Shown piece by piece: positions 55,016-62,618 of a DNA stretch of 64,000 nucleotides. Below the pieces are notes generated by a model that made no database searches, was not told the DNA's origin, and saw nothing but the letters and a program-made list of their open reading frames with translations. The stretch is from an uncultured Clostridia bacterium (lineage in GTDB: Bacteria > Bacillota > Clostridia > Christensenellales > Pumilibacteraceae): positions 1 through 64,000 of the forward strand of contig CALVYT010000018.1 of assembly GCA_944372345.1 (NCBI GenBank). Direction: 5' to 3'. Position 1 is the stretch's first letter. The number at the start of each line of letters is the position of its first letter. The position numbers and the translations under genes were made by a program.

Positions 55016-55402
55016 ATGAAAAAACTCGTCGTCATATCTCTGCTGTTTTTTGCCGTCGTCGGCGTCGGAGCCGCAGAGTCGGCGTGGAGCGCGCGCCATT
55101 ATTCGGAAATATGCCTTTCGTTGGACAGGGCTTACGAGGCTTTGTTGCGGACTGAGGAGGGAGAGGTGTGCGCGGAGGCGGAGGAGATACTCGCAGAGGT
55201 CGCGGAGGACGGGAGCGATATGCTCGTACTGCTCGTCGTGAACACGAACGCGTCGGAAAAGGTGTGCGAATACGCCGCGCAGGGGCTGACATATGCGTGC
55301 GCGGGGCAGAACGCGGACGCGCGCTCCGCCGTGCTCGGCGCGAAGCGCGCCGCCGAGCGGCTGAAAAACGAGGCGCTGCCTCTGCCGCGCAACGTATTGT
55401 AG
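55016..55402 (+). CDS. DUF4363-like small secreted or membrane-anchored protein
   Basis: The 128-residue protein has a hydrophobic N terminus (MKKLVVISLLFFAVVGVGAA) and a helical, Glu/Ala-rich body. It starts 1 nt after the DUF421 gene. Proteins of this size and layout placed directly after DUF421 genes in Clostridia belong to DUF4363; the match here rests mainly on size, layout and context. Function unknown. Confidence 0.65.
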   Translation: MKKLVVISLLFFAVVGVGAAESAWSARHYSEICLSLDRAYEALLRTEEGEVCAEAEEILAEVAEDGSDMLVLLVVNTNASEKVCEYAAQGLTYACAGQNADARSAVLGAKRAAERLKNEALPLPRNVL

Positions 55403-55495
55403 GGTGCGCGGAAACGGTATTCACGTTTATTTAATATATAAGCGCGATAATCTGCTTGAAATAAAGGGGAAAACGGGGCGCGGGCGTCAAATCGT

Positions 55496-55524
55496 TTGCC
55501 AATACGCTCCGAAAGTGTTATGAT
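55496..55524 (+). promoter_or_regulatory. Promoter, predicted leaderless start of holA
   Basis: TTGCCA 55496-55501, a 17-bp spacer, TATGAT 55519-55524. The +1 is expected at 55531, the A of the ATG. Confidence 0.82.
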
Positions 55525-55530
55525 CCGTAT

Positions 55531-56490
55531 ATGAAATTCACGCAGCTGAAATCTTCGCTCGCGTCCGCTCCGCCCGAGTTCGGGTATTATCTGACGGGGG
55601 ACGACGAATATGTGCGCTCGCGCGCCGTTTCGCTGATAACGGCGGGCGCGGAACTGCCCGAATTGAACGTCGTCACGCTGGATCAGCCGTCGTCGGGCGA
55701 GGTCGCGGACGCGCTGTCCGCCATGCCGGTGATGAGCGAAAAGCGGTTCGTCGTCGTGCGCACGCTCTCCGAAGCGGAGGAACTGACGGGTTATCCGTCC
55801 GATCCCAATCCGCTCTGCGTGCTCGTGATCTGCGGCAGGGCGAAGGGAAAACGCGATAAAAAGGACGCGCGTCTGACGGCGTTTCTGTCGTCGCTGACCG
55901 AGGTGGACTGCTCTCCCGTCGACAAGCGGGTGGCGTTCGCGTGGATGGCTGCGGAAGCGAAGAAATACGACGCGGCGATAACGGAGGAAGCGGCGGAACT
56001 GCTGTGGACGTACTGCCGCGGCTATATGTCGGGGATAGCGGTGGAAACGGCAAAGCTGTGCTGCTACGGCAGCGGCGGCGCCGTGACTGCGGACGACGTG
56101 CGCGCGCTCGTCACGCCATCCGCGGAATACGCGGTGTGGCAGCTCGCGTCGTCGGCGGCTGCGGGGGATACGAAAAAGGCGTTCGCGGTGCTGCGTTCGC
56201 TGGACGCTTCGGCGTCGTCGCCCGAAATGCTGCTTTCTATGCTTTACAGGCACTACCGCAAACTGTTCTACGCTCTGGTCACGCCGGATACGGCGGTGCT
56301 TGCCAGGGAACTGGAAATGAGTGAAAAGGCGCTTTACGCCGTAAAGCGCGAAGCGTCGCGTTTCGGCGCGGTCAGGCTGGAAAAGATACTTCTCCGCCTG
56401 TCCGAGCTGGACGCGGATCTGAAAAGCGGCGCGCTCTCGCGCGACGTCGCGGCGCAGATCATGATATTGAGCGCCGCGGGAGGGAGATAA
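55531..56490 (+). CDS. holA: DNA polymerase III delta subunit
   Basis: The 319-residue protein matches HolA: YYLTGDDEYVRSRAVSLI at the N terminus, LNVVTLDQPSSGEVADALSA, MPVMSEKRFVVVRTL near 70, CYGSGGAVTADDVRALV near 180 and a helical C-terminal collar domain (MLLSMLYRHYRKLFYALVTP). Delta opens the beta clamp in the clamp loader. It heads a short operon with two membrane-associated genes of unknown role. Confidence 0.92.
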   Translation: MKFTQLKSSLASAPPEFGYYLTGDDEYVRSRAVSLITAGAELPELNVVTLDQPSSGEVADALSAMPVMSEKRFVVVRTLSEAEELTGYPSDPNPLCVLVICGRAKGKRDKKDARLTAFLSSLTEVDCSPVDKRVAFAWMAAEAKKYDAAITEEAAELLWTYCRGYMSGIAVETAKLCCYGSGGAVTADDVRALVTPSAEYAVWQLASSAAAGDTKKAFAVLRSLDASASSPEMLLSMLYRHYRKLFYALVTPDTAVLARELEMSEKALYAVKREASRFGAVRLEKILLRLSELDADLKSGALSRDVAAQIMILSAAGGR

Positions 56491-56500
56491 GGTCGGACAG

Positions 56501-57109
56501 ATGTCGGATACCGTGGAAACGAAAACGAAAGACGGCAAGCGGACTTCGCGCGCGGCGGAGATACTTCTCCGCAAGCGTATCCCGCTCGCGCTGCATTTCG
56601 TGCTGTTCGGGATCTGTCTTTGCTTCGGCGGATGGTATGCGACGAGGGGGATGCTCGCGCAGAGCGTTCTCGGAATGAGCGCCTCTCCCGCCCTGCGGGC
56701 AGTCATAGCCAACGACGTGACGGCGTTCCTTCTCGGCGGCGTTACGCCTTTTCTCGTGTATTTCATCGCGACGCGCTTCACTTACAGAATGATGCTCGCG
56801 GGCGGCGCGCGCTCACCCGCGGATCAGGCGTATCTGTTCCGCACGTTTTACGCTCTCGGATATCTGGTATACGGCGCGTTCAGCATACTGTACTTCGCCG
56901 TGCCCGCGCTCGAACTGTACGGCGAAACGATAGCGAGGTTTCTGATCGTGGGGGCGTTCGTCGCGCTCTACGTTGTGTTCGAATGTCGCCACGGGCTCCC
57001 CAAACGGGGCAGAGCCGTCGCGCTCTACGCATACGGCATGGTGTTCTCGTTGATATATCTCGCGTACAGCCTTGCCGAACTGTTTATGACGATAGGGGGC
57101 GTGATATGA
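56501..57109 (+). CDS. Multi-pass membrane protein of unknown function
   Basis: The 202-residue protein has a charged N terminus and about five membrane helices (starting near residues 27, 60, 100, 130 and 170). I recognise no family. It starts 10 nt after holA and overlaps the next gene by 4 nt (ATGA at 57106), so it is probably made together with the M28-like protein; a shared complex in the membrane is a guess. Confidence 0.65.
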   Translation: MSDTVETKTKDGKRTSRAAEILLRKRIPLALHFVLFGICLCFGGWYATRGMLAQSVLGMSASPALRAVIANDVTAFLLGGVTPFLVYFIATRFTYRMMLAGGARSPADQAYLFRTFYALGYLVYGAFSILYFAVPALELYGETIARFLIVGAFVALYVVFECRHGLPKRGRAVALYAYGMVFSLIYLAYSLAELFMTIGGVI

Positions 57110-58518
57110 GGAAGATCGTTGTCGCGATAATACTGTGCGCGCTCCTCGCGGCTTGTATGTGCGCCTTTACGGCGTGCGGCGCGCCGTCCTACGACGCGCT
57201 GCCGTCGAGCGACCGCGCCGACTACTCGGCAGACGCGCTTTCGGAAGAGCTCAAAGCCTTCCTCGTAACGGAGGACAGGACGGGAATGGTCAAAGCGGAC
57301 GAGCCGGAGGACGGCGACGGCGAATATCTCGCCGCGGAATATCTGGCGGCGCGTATCGCCGAACTGACGGCGGACGAAGCGGGCGAAGCGCGCGGAAAGA
57401 CGGACGTCGTCCGTTTCGACGGCAAGCTGTACGACGATACGTTCGCGTCGCAGAACGTGATATATTCCCTCGAAGCGCCAGACGAGAACAATCCCGAGGG
57501 CTACCGCATAGTCATCGGCGCGCATTACGACAACACTTACAGAACGGTCAGATCGGCGAACGGCAGACTGACGTATTTCGGCGGCACGGGCGCGGAGGGA
57601 GCCGTAGGTAACGGCGCGGCGGTTGCGGTGTTGCTGCGTATGTGCGCTTATTTCGCGGCGCATGCGGAAGAGTTGACCGTGGACGTGGATTTTGCGTTTT
57701 ACGGAATGGGTTGTCTCGGCTATATCGGAGCGCAGGAGTATTACGAAGGACTCGGCGAGAGCGGCAGGGAAAAGCTCGTGCTTGCGGTCACTCTCGAACG
57801 TCTTTGCGGGGACGAATTGTTTCTGTATTTCGATGAGCAGTCCACGCCGCACGGCGAATTCATAATGGGCGTGGCTGCGAAAGAGGGCTACGGCGGTTAT
57901 GTGAGCGAACCGCCCGCCGCGCAGGCTGACCCCGACGTCGTCGTGACCGACAAACTGCCGTATACGCCTTACGGACTGATGAACGAGTCCGCCGTGTTTT
58001 TCGGTAATTCCAATATCTGTTCGGTGACTTCCGGGACGGGCTCGACGTTCCTGCTGTTTAACGGCGAGAGCGCGGACAGAGAGGATGTCGCTTATACCTC
58101 GTCCGATACGCTCGATACGCTCGAACGCGAGTGTGCGGATTATGCCGAGCGGATCAGTGTCGCGGCGGAAGTGCTGACGGACGCCGTGTATTGCGAGGGA
58201 TTCGCGGAGGCTTGCGCGGCGGGAGCGGAGAGCGCGCGCTCATATGCGTGGCTGACGAACCGTATCGCGGCGTATGCCGTCGCGGCGGCGCTTGCCGCGG
58301 GACTGCTCGTGTTCACCGTGCTGATGTCGCGCCGTATGCGCAAGAAATACGTTGAGGAGAACAAGGACAAAAAGATCAAGGTCGCCGTGTTCGGTATGGA
58401 TTACGAAGAGCCGGAGGATGGCGACGTATACGTCGACATCGGGGGATCAGGCGGGCAGGAAACTCCGCCCGAGCCGGAAGATCCGTTCGGCGACGACCCG
58501 TTCGGCGACGGTAAATGA
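57106..58518 (+). CDS. M28-like lipoprotein lacking catalytic residues
   Basis: The 470-residue protein has a lipoprotein signal (ALLAACMCAFTACG), an M28-peptidase-like domain with GYRIVIGAHYDN, GAVGNGAAVAVLLRMC and FYGMGCLGYIGAQEYYE, a C-terminal membrane helix (about 390-412) and an acidic cytoplasmic tail ending DPFGDDPFGDGK. Compared with active M28 enzymes, the metal Asp of the DN motif is Gly and the EE pair is Gly-Cys, so only the first His-Asp site remains. It is likely a binding protein rather than a peptidase. The start is the ATGA overlap at 57106. Confidence 0.7.
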   Translation: MRKIVVAIILCALLAACMCAFTACGAPSYDALPSSDRADYSADALSEELKAFLVTEDRTGMVKADEPEDGDGEYLAAEYLAARIAELTADEAGEARGKTDVVRFDGKLYDDTFASQNVIYSLEAPDENNPEGYRIVIGAHYDNTYRTVRSANGRLTYFGGTGAEGAVGNGAAVAVLLRMCAYFAAHAEELTVDVDFAFYGMGCLGYIGAQEYYEGLGESGREKLVLAVTLERLCGDELFLYFDEQSTPHGEFIMGVAAKEGYGGYVSEPPAAQADPDVVVTDKLPYTPYGLMNESAVFFGNSNICSVTSGTGSTFLLFNGESADREDVAYTSSDTLDTLERECADYAERISVAAEVLTDAVYCEGFAEACAAGAESARSYAWLTNRIAAYAVAAALAAGLLVFTVLMSRRMRKKYVEENKDKKIKVAVFGMDYEEPEDGDVYVDIGGSGGQETPPEPEDPFGDDPFGDGK

Positions 58519-58528
58519 CATACTTTTC

Positions 58529-58560
58529 GCCCCTCCGCTGCGGTCGGAGGGGCTGTTTTT
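58529..58560 (+). terminator. Intrinsic terminator of the holA operon
   Basis: GCCCCTCCG (58529-58537)/CGGAGGGGC (58545-58553), then TGTTTTT. Confidence 0.92.
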
Positions 58561-58613
58561 GCGTTTATGCCCGAAAAATTGAAGAAAATAGCCAAACTCG
58601 TGCGTTAAAATCA

Positions 58614-58642
58614 TTGAAATAATCCCGAAAAAGATATATAAT
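58614..58642 (+). promoter_or_regulatory. Promoter, predicted leaderless start of cdaA
   Basis: TTGAAA 58614-58619, a 17-bp spacer, TATAAT 58637-58642. The cdaA ATG is at 58650 and no ribosome site is present. Confidence 0.85.
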
Positions 58643-58649
58643 AAAAGAT

Positions 58650-59747
58650 ATGGATCGGACGCCCGCACAAAACGTAAATACAAAAGACAACGCATTCGTC
58701 CGTATGATGAAAGCGATTTTCGTCAGGGACCTGCGTTTCAAGATACTCGCCGTCGTCATCGGCGGGCTTTTATGGCTGGTCACGGTGGGGCTGGGCGTCG
58801 CCGACAGCGACAGCAGCGTCGGGCTCAACAGCGAGTTCTTCCGTTCGTTCTGGGATAACGTCGTCAAGGAGTTCACCGTCGCGGCGGCGGACGGAGCGCG
58901 CGTCGCTTCGGCGGGCAATATCATCGTCAGCGTGCTGGATATATTCCTGCTCGTCTGCCTCGTCTATTTCATAATATACTTCCTGCGCAAGAACAACGCA
59001 ATGCCGATAATGAAGTTCTTCGTCATCATCGCGTTCGCGGGGATAGTGCTGACGAGCGCGCTGTTCGATTTTCCCGTGATGGGTTCGCTGTTCTCATACG
59101 GAGTGCTGCTCGTGTTCGTGGCGGTGCTGATAATGTTCCCGCAGGAGCTGCGGCGCACTATGTGGAAACTTGCGAGCAAGACGGGGAGCGAAACTTTCAA
59201 CGTCGAATACGACTGTACGGAAGAGGAACTGCGCGAAGCGGTGAGCGAGATAGTCAAAGCGGTGCTCAATATGTCCAAGGACAACGTGGGTGCGCTCATC
59301 GTCATCACGACGCAGTCCGTTCCGCAGCACATACTCGACAGCGGCACCGAACTGGGTGCGAAGCTGTCGCAGCCGCTCATAGAGTGCCTGTTCAACACGG
59401 GCGCGGATCTGCACGACGGAGCGGTGTTCATTCACGGCGACAAGATACTCGCGGCGGGCTGCTTCCTGCCGCTGTCGCAGAACCAGTCGCTGCCAAAAGA
59501 ACTCGGCACGCGTCACCGCGCCGCGCTCGGCGTCAGCGAGCAGTACGCCGTGCTGACGATAGTAGTCAGCGAGGAAACGGGCGTCATCAGCGTCGCCCGC
59601 GACGGCAAGCTCGACCGCTATTACGACGCGGTCATGCTCACCGATGTCATAGAACAGGTTTACGGGCTCAAAGCCACCCAGACGGGCGGTAAGAAAAAGC
59701 GCGGCAGACTGCGCGTTAAAAAGTCGGACGGGGAGGACGGCAAATGA
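58650..59747 (+). CDS. cdaA: Diadenylate cyclase CdaA with extra N-terminal segment
   Basis: The 365-residue protein has the DAC domain with DLHDGAVFIHGDKILAAGCF (DGA motif, about 254) and LGTRHRAALGVSE (RHR motif, about 288), after the usual three membrane helices (about 92-175). It makes c-di-AMP from two ATP. Ordinary CdaA is near 270 residues; here about 90 residues are added in front, with a further membrane helix (FKILAVVIGGLLWLVTVGL) that looks like the N terminus of YbbR/CdaR proteins. The usual cdaR and glmM neighbours are absent. Confidence 0.93.
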   Translation: MDRTPAQNVNTKDNAFVRMMKAIFVRDLRFKILAVVIGGLLWLVTVGLGVADSDSSVGLNSEFFRSFWDNVVKEFTVAAADGARVASAGNIIVSVLDIFLLVCLVYFIIYFLRKNNAMPIMKFFVIIAFAGIVLTSALFDFPVMGSLFSYGVLLVFVAVLIMFPQELRRTMWKLASKTGSETFNVEYDCTEEELREAVSEIVKAVLNMSKDNVGALIVITTQSVPQHILDSGTELGAKLSQPLIECLFNTGADLHDGAVFIHGDKILAAGCFLPLSQNQSLPKELGTRHRAALGVSEQYAVLTIVVSEETGVISVARDGKLDRYYDAVMLTDVIEQVYGLKATQTGGKKKRGRLRVKKSDGEDGK

Positions 59748-60901
59748 GCTGCGCCCTGACTTTCGGCGAATTTATGCTCCCGCGCGCGGAGTATGCGGAC
59801 AAGTGGTGCGTCGTCGCCTGCGATCAGTATACGTCCCGTCCCGACTACTGGGAAGCCGAGGACGCGCGCATAGGCGGCGCGCCGTCGACGCTGCGCCTGA
59901 TCTGCCCCGAGGCGTTCCTCGGCGAAGCGGACGCGCGTATGGGAGGCATAGCGGCAGCCTCGCGCGAGTACGCCGATAACGCGCTGCGCACGCTTGAAGG
60001 CGGCGTGCTCGTGACGCGCACGACTTCGTGCGGGGTCAGGCACGGACTGGTCTGCCTTGCCGACCTCGAAAAATACGATTTTTCTTCGCAGTCGTCGCTT
60101 ATCCGCGCGACGGAAGGCACGGTGGTGGAGCGCATACCGCCCCGCCTTGCGGTCAGGGAAGTTTCCGTGCTCGACGTTTCCCACGTCATCTGCCTGATAG
60201 ACGACCCTGCGGGGACGGTCATCGAACCGCTCGTCGGCAAAGGCGAAAAGCTGTACGACGTTTCATTGCCGAACGGCGGCAGGCTGGAAGGCAGGCTCGT
60301 GAACGATACCGCTCCCGTGCTCTCCGCGCTGACGGCGCTCGAAAGCGCGGCTGAAAAAGCGGGCAGACCTTTCGTACTCGTCGGCGACGGCAACCATTCG
60401 CTGGCGGCTGCGAAAGCGCTTTACGAAAAATACAAAGCCGCGGGAGATCCGCGCGCGGGCAGAGCGCGCTACGCGCTCGTCGAAGTCGAGAACCTGCGTT
60501 CGGACGGAGTGACGTTCCTGCCAATACACAGAGTGGTGTACGGTTGCCCGGATATGCTTTCATATTTGGAGAGCGGATTGAAAGGCGGCGGGAAAGTGCG
60601 CGTGATATTCGGCGGAGCGGAGCGGGATATCGCCGCGCCGTCCGACCCTGCCGACGCATACTCGGCGGTGCAGCGTATCATAGACGAAAGCGGAGCGAGC
60701 GTGGATTACATACACGGCGACGAAGAGCTTCGCCGCATATGCGGAGAGAGGAGCGACGCTCTCGGAGTGCTGATGCCTCCGCTCGGCAAGGATATGCTGT
60801 TCTCCTACGTCGCCCGGCGCGGCGTACTGCCGCGCAAGTCGTTCTCGCTCGGCGAAGCGGAGGACAAGCGGCTGTATATGGAATGCCGTTACATAGGCTG
60901 A
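59744..60901 (+). CDS. DUF1015 family protein
   Basis: The 385-residue protein matches DUF1015: DKWCVVACDQYTSRPDYWEA near the N terminus, DDPAGTVIEPLV near 155, FVLVGDGNHSLAAAKALYEK near 205-225 and LPIHRVVYG near 260. The function of the family is not established. It overlaps cdaA by 4 nt, so it is coupled to c-di-AMP synthase. Confidence 0.85.
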   Translation: MSCALTFGEFMLPRAEYADKWCVVACDQYTSRPDYWEAEDARIGGAPSTLRLICPEAFLGEADARMGGIAAASREYADNALRTLEGGVLVTRTTSCGVRHGLVCLADLEKYDFSSQSSLIRATEGTVVERIPPRLAVREVSVLDVSHVICLIDDPAGTVIEPLVGKGEKLYDVSLPNGGRLEGRLVNDTAPVLSALTALESAAEKAGRPFVLVGDGNHSLAAAKALYEKYKAAGDPRAGRARYALVEVENLRSDGVTFLPIHRVVYGCPDMLSYLESGLKGGGKVRVIFGGAERDIAAPSDPADAYSAVQRIIDESGASVDYIHGDEELRRICGERSDALGVLMPPLGKDMLFSYVARRGVLPRKSFSLGEAEDKRLYMECRYIG

Positions 60902-60937
60902 AACGAATAAAATTTTACCGAAAGGATATATGTAAAA

Positions 60938-62263
60938 ATGGCAAAGGCACTTAAATTCGGCGGAACGTCAATGGCGAACGCCGACAGCATACGCAAGGTC
61001 GCGGATATAATCCGCTCCGATCCCGAAGCGCGATACGTCGTCGTATCCGCGCCCGGCAAGCGCGAACCGTCGGACACCAAAGTGACGGATATGCTGATAG
61101 CGCTCTGTAACGAGCCGTCGGCGGGCGGAAAACGCCGTCTGCTCTCGGAGATAACGGGGCGCTTCGACGGGATAATAGAGGGGCTCGGACTGGATCTCGA
61201 TCTTTCCGCGGACTACGAGGTGATCCTCGGCGGCGAGGAGAGCGATTCCTACGACTATATAGTCAGCCGCGGCGAATATCTGTCCGCGAAAGTGCTTGCC
61301 GCTCTGCTCGGCTACGAGTTCGTCGACGCGGCGGACATTGTGCGCTTCGGCAGGGACGGCAGGCTGGACGACGACAAAACGCAGCGGCTCGCTTCCGACA
61401 GACTGCGCGTCGCCGTCAAGGCGGTCGTGCCGGGATTTTACGGGCGCGGCGCGGACGGCAGGATAAAGACGTTCTCGCGCGGCGGGTCGGACGTTTCGGG
61501 CGCGATAGTCGCCAAAGCGGTGGGCGCGACGGTATACGAGAACTGGACGGACGTGGACGGATTTATGGTCTGCGATCCGCGCAAGGTGAAAAACCCGCGC
61601 ATCATAGAAATGCTGACGTACCGTGAACTGCGCGAGCTGGCGTATATGGGAGCGAGCGTGCTTCACCCCGAAGCGGTGTTCCCCGTGAACAAGGCGGGGA
61701 TACCCATCAATATCCGCAATACGTTCAATCCGTCGGCGAAAGGGACGATGATCGTCTGCTACGAGGATCTCGAACGCGGAACGTACAAGCGCGCCGACCA
61801 CGTCATAACGGGCATAGCGGGCAAAAAGGATTTCGTCGGAGTATCCATTCAGAAAGAGATGATGAACTCCGAGATCGGATTCTGTAAGACGCTGCTCGAC
61901 GTGTTATACGAAAAGCGCATACGGCTCGAACATATGCCGACGGGTATCGATACGGTGACGCTCATAATCGACCCGACGGGCGTGACGGACGAAACGCTGG
62001 AAGAAGCGGTGATGGAGATCCGCGAACGCTGCCGTCCGAACACGATCGAGGTGCACAAAGGGCTGTCGCTGATAGCCGTCGTCGGACACGGTATGAGCAA
62101 TACCAAAGGTACGGCGTCGCGCGTGTGCGGCAGTCTGTATAACGCGGGCGTAAATATCCGTATGATAGATCAGGGCTCGAGTGAGATGAACATCATCATC
62201 GCCGTCGAGAACGAGGATTACGACAAGTCGATAGCCGCGCTTTACGGCGAGTTCGTCGGCTGA
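60938..62263 (+). CDS. Aspartate kinase
   Basis: The 441-residue protein has ALKFGGTSMANADSIRKVAD at the N terminus, the catalytic FSRGGSDVSGAIVA near 185, NWTDVDGFMVCDPRKV near 205-220 and two C-terminal ACT domains (about 300-440; GHGMSNTKGTASRV). It phosphorylates aspartate for lysine, threonine, methionine and DAP synthesis and is probably inhibited by an end product through the ACT domains. AAAGGA at 60921-60926 lies 11 nt before the ATG; between them is an ATG directly followed by TAA (60930-60935). Confidence 0.93.
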   Translation: MAKALKFGGTSMANADSIRKVADIIRSDPEARYVVVSAPGKREPSDTKVTDMLIALCNEPSAGGKRRLLSEITGRFDGIIEGLGLDLDLSADYEVILGGEESDSYDYIVSRGEYLSAKVLAALLGYEFVDAADIVRFGRDGRLDDDKTQRLASDRLRVAVKAVVPGFYGRGADGRIKTFSRGGSDVSGAIVAKAVGATVYENWTDVDGFMVCDPRKVKNPRIIEMLTYRELRELAYMGASVLHPEAVFPVNKAGIPINIRNTFNPSAKGTMIVCYEDLERGTYKRADHVITGIAGKKDFVGVSIQKEMMNSEIGFCKTLLDVLYEKRIRLEHMPTGIDTVTLIIDPTGVTDETLEEAVMEIRERCRPNTIEVHKGLSLIAVVGHGMSNTKGTASRVCGSLYNAGVNIRMIDQGSSEMNIIIAVENEDYDKSIAALYGEFVG

Positions 62264-62336
62264 CGCGCCTCCGCTTCGCGGGAGGCTTAACGCAGATACC
62301 ACTGGCATCAACAACGCCGTGGGAATAAAGGGAATA

Positions 62337-62374
62337 GGGGACGGCGGTGCAGCACTCCGCCGTCCCCGTTTTTT
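62337..62374 (+). terminator. Intrinsic terminator of the cdaA-aspartate kinase operon
   Basis: An 11-bp stem, 62337-62347 with 62357-62367, then GTTTTTT. The 73 nt between the aspartate kinase stop and this site, and 62375-62520, hold no gene. Confidence 0.93.
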
Positions 62375-62526
62375 ATGCGCCGCTTACCTTCCTCCGTTTC
62401 CGGGACAGGGAGGAAAAATGCTCCCTCGCCTGCTACCGCCGTTACCGCTCTTTACGGCGGACGCGGACGCTATGCTTGCGCGCAAACGCAATATAGGTAA
62501 AATTTCCGCAGTTTGGAAGAAGGGTA

Positions 62527-62555
62527 TTGACCGCGGGCGGCGCAGGCGTTATAAT
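62527..62555 (+). promoter_or_regulatory. Promoter of the second GH3 gene
   Basis: TTGACC 62527-62532, a 17-bp spacer, TATAAT 62550-62555. The leader of about 57 nt folds as CCGCC/GGCGG (62568-62572 with 62590-62594) around GGGC-GAAA-GTCC, a stem with a GNRA-type loop. Confidence 0.8.
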
Positions 62556-62618
62556 GACGGCGAAATACCGCCGGGGCGAAAGTCCGGAAGGCGGAAAATG
62601 ACGTATGGTGAGGTGATC

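Noticed and set aside
60902-60937. Lysine riboswitch before aspartate kinase
   Set aside because: The gap is only 36 nt after DUF1015, far too short for the lysine element.
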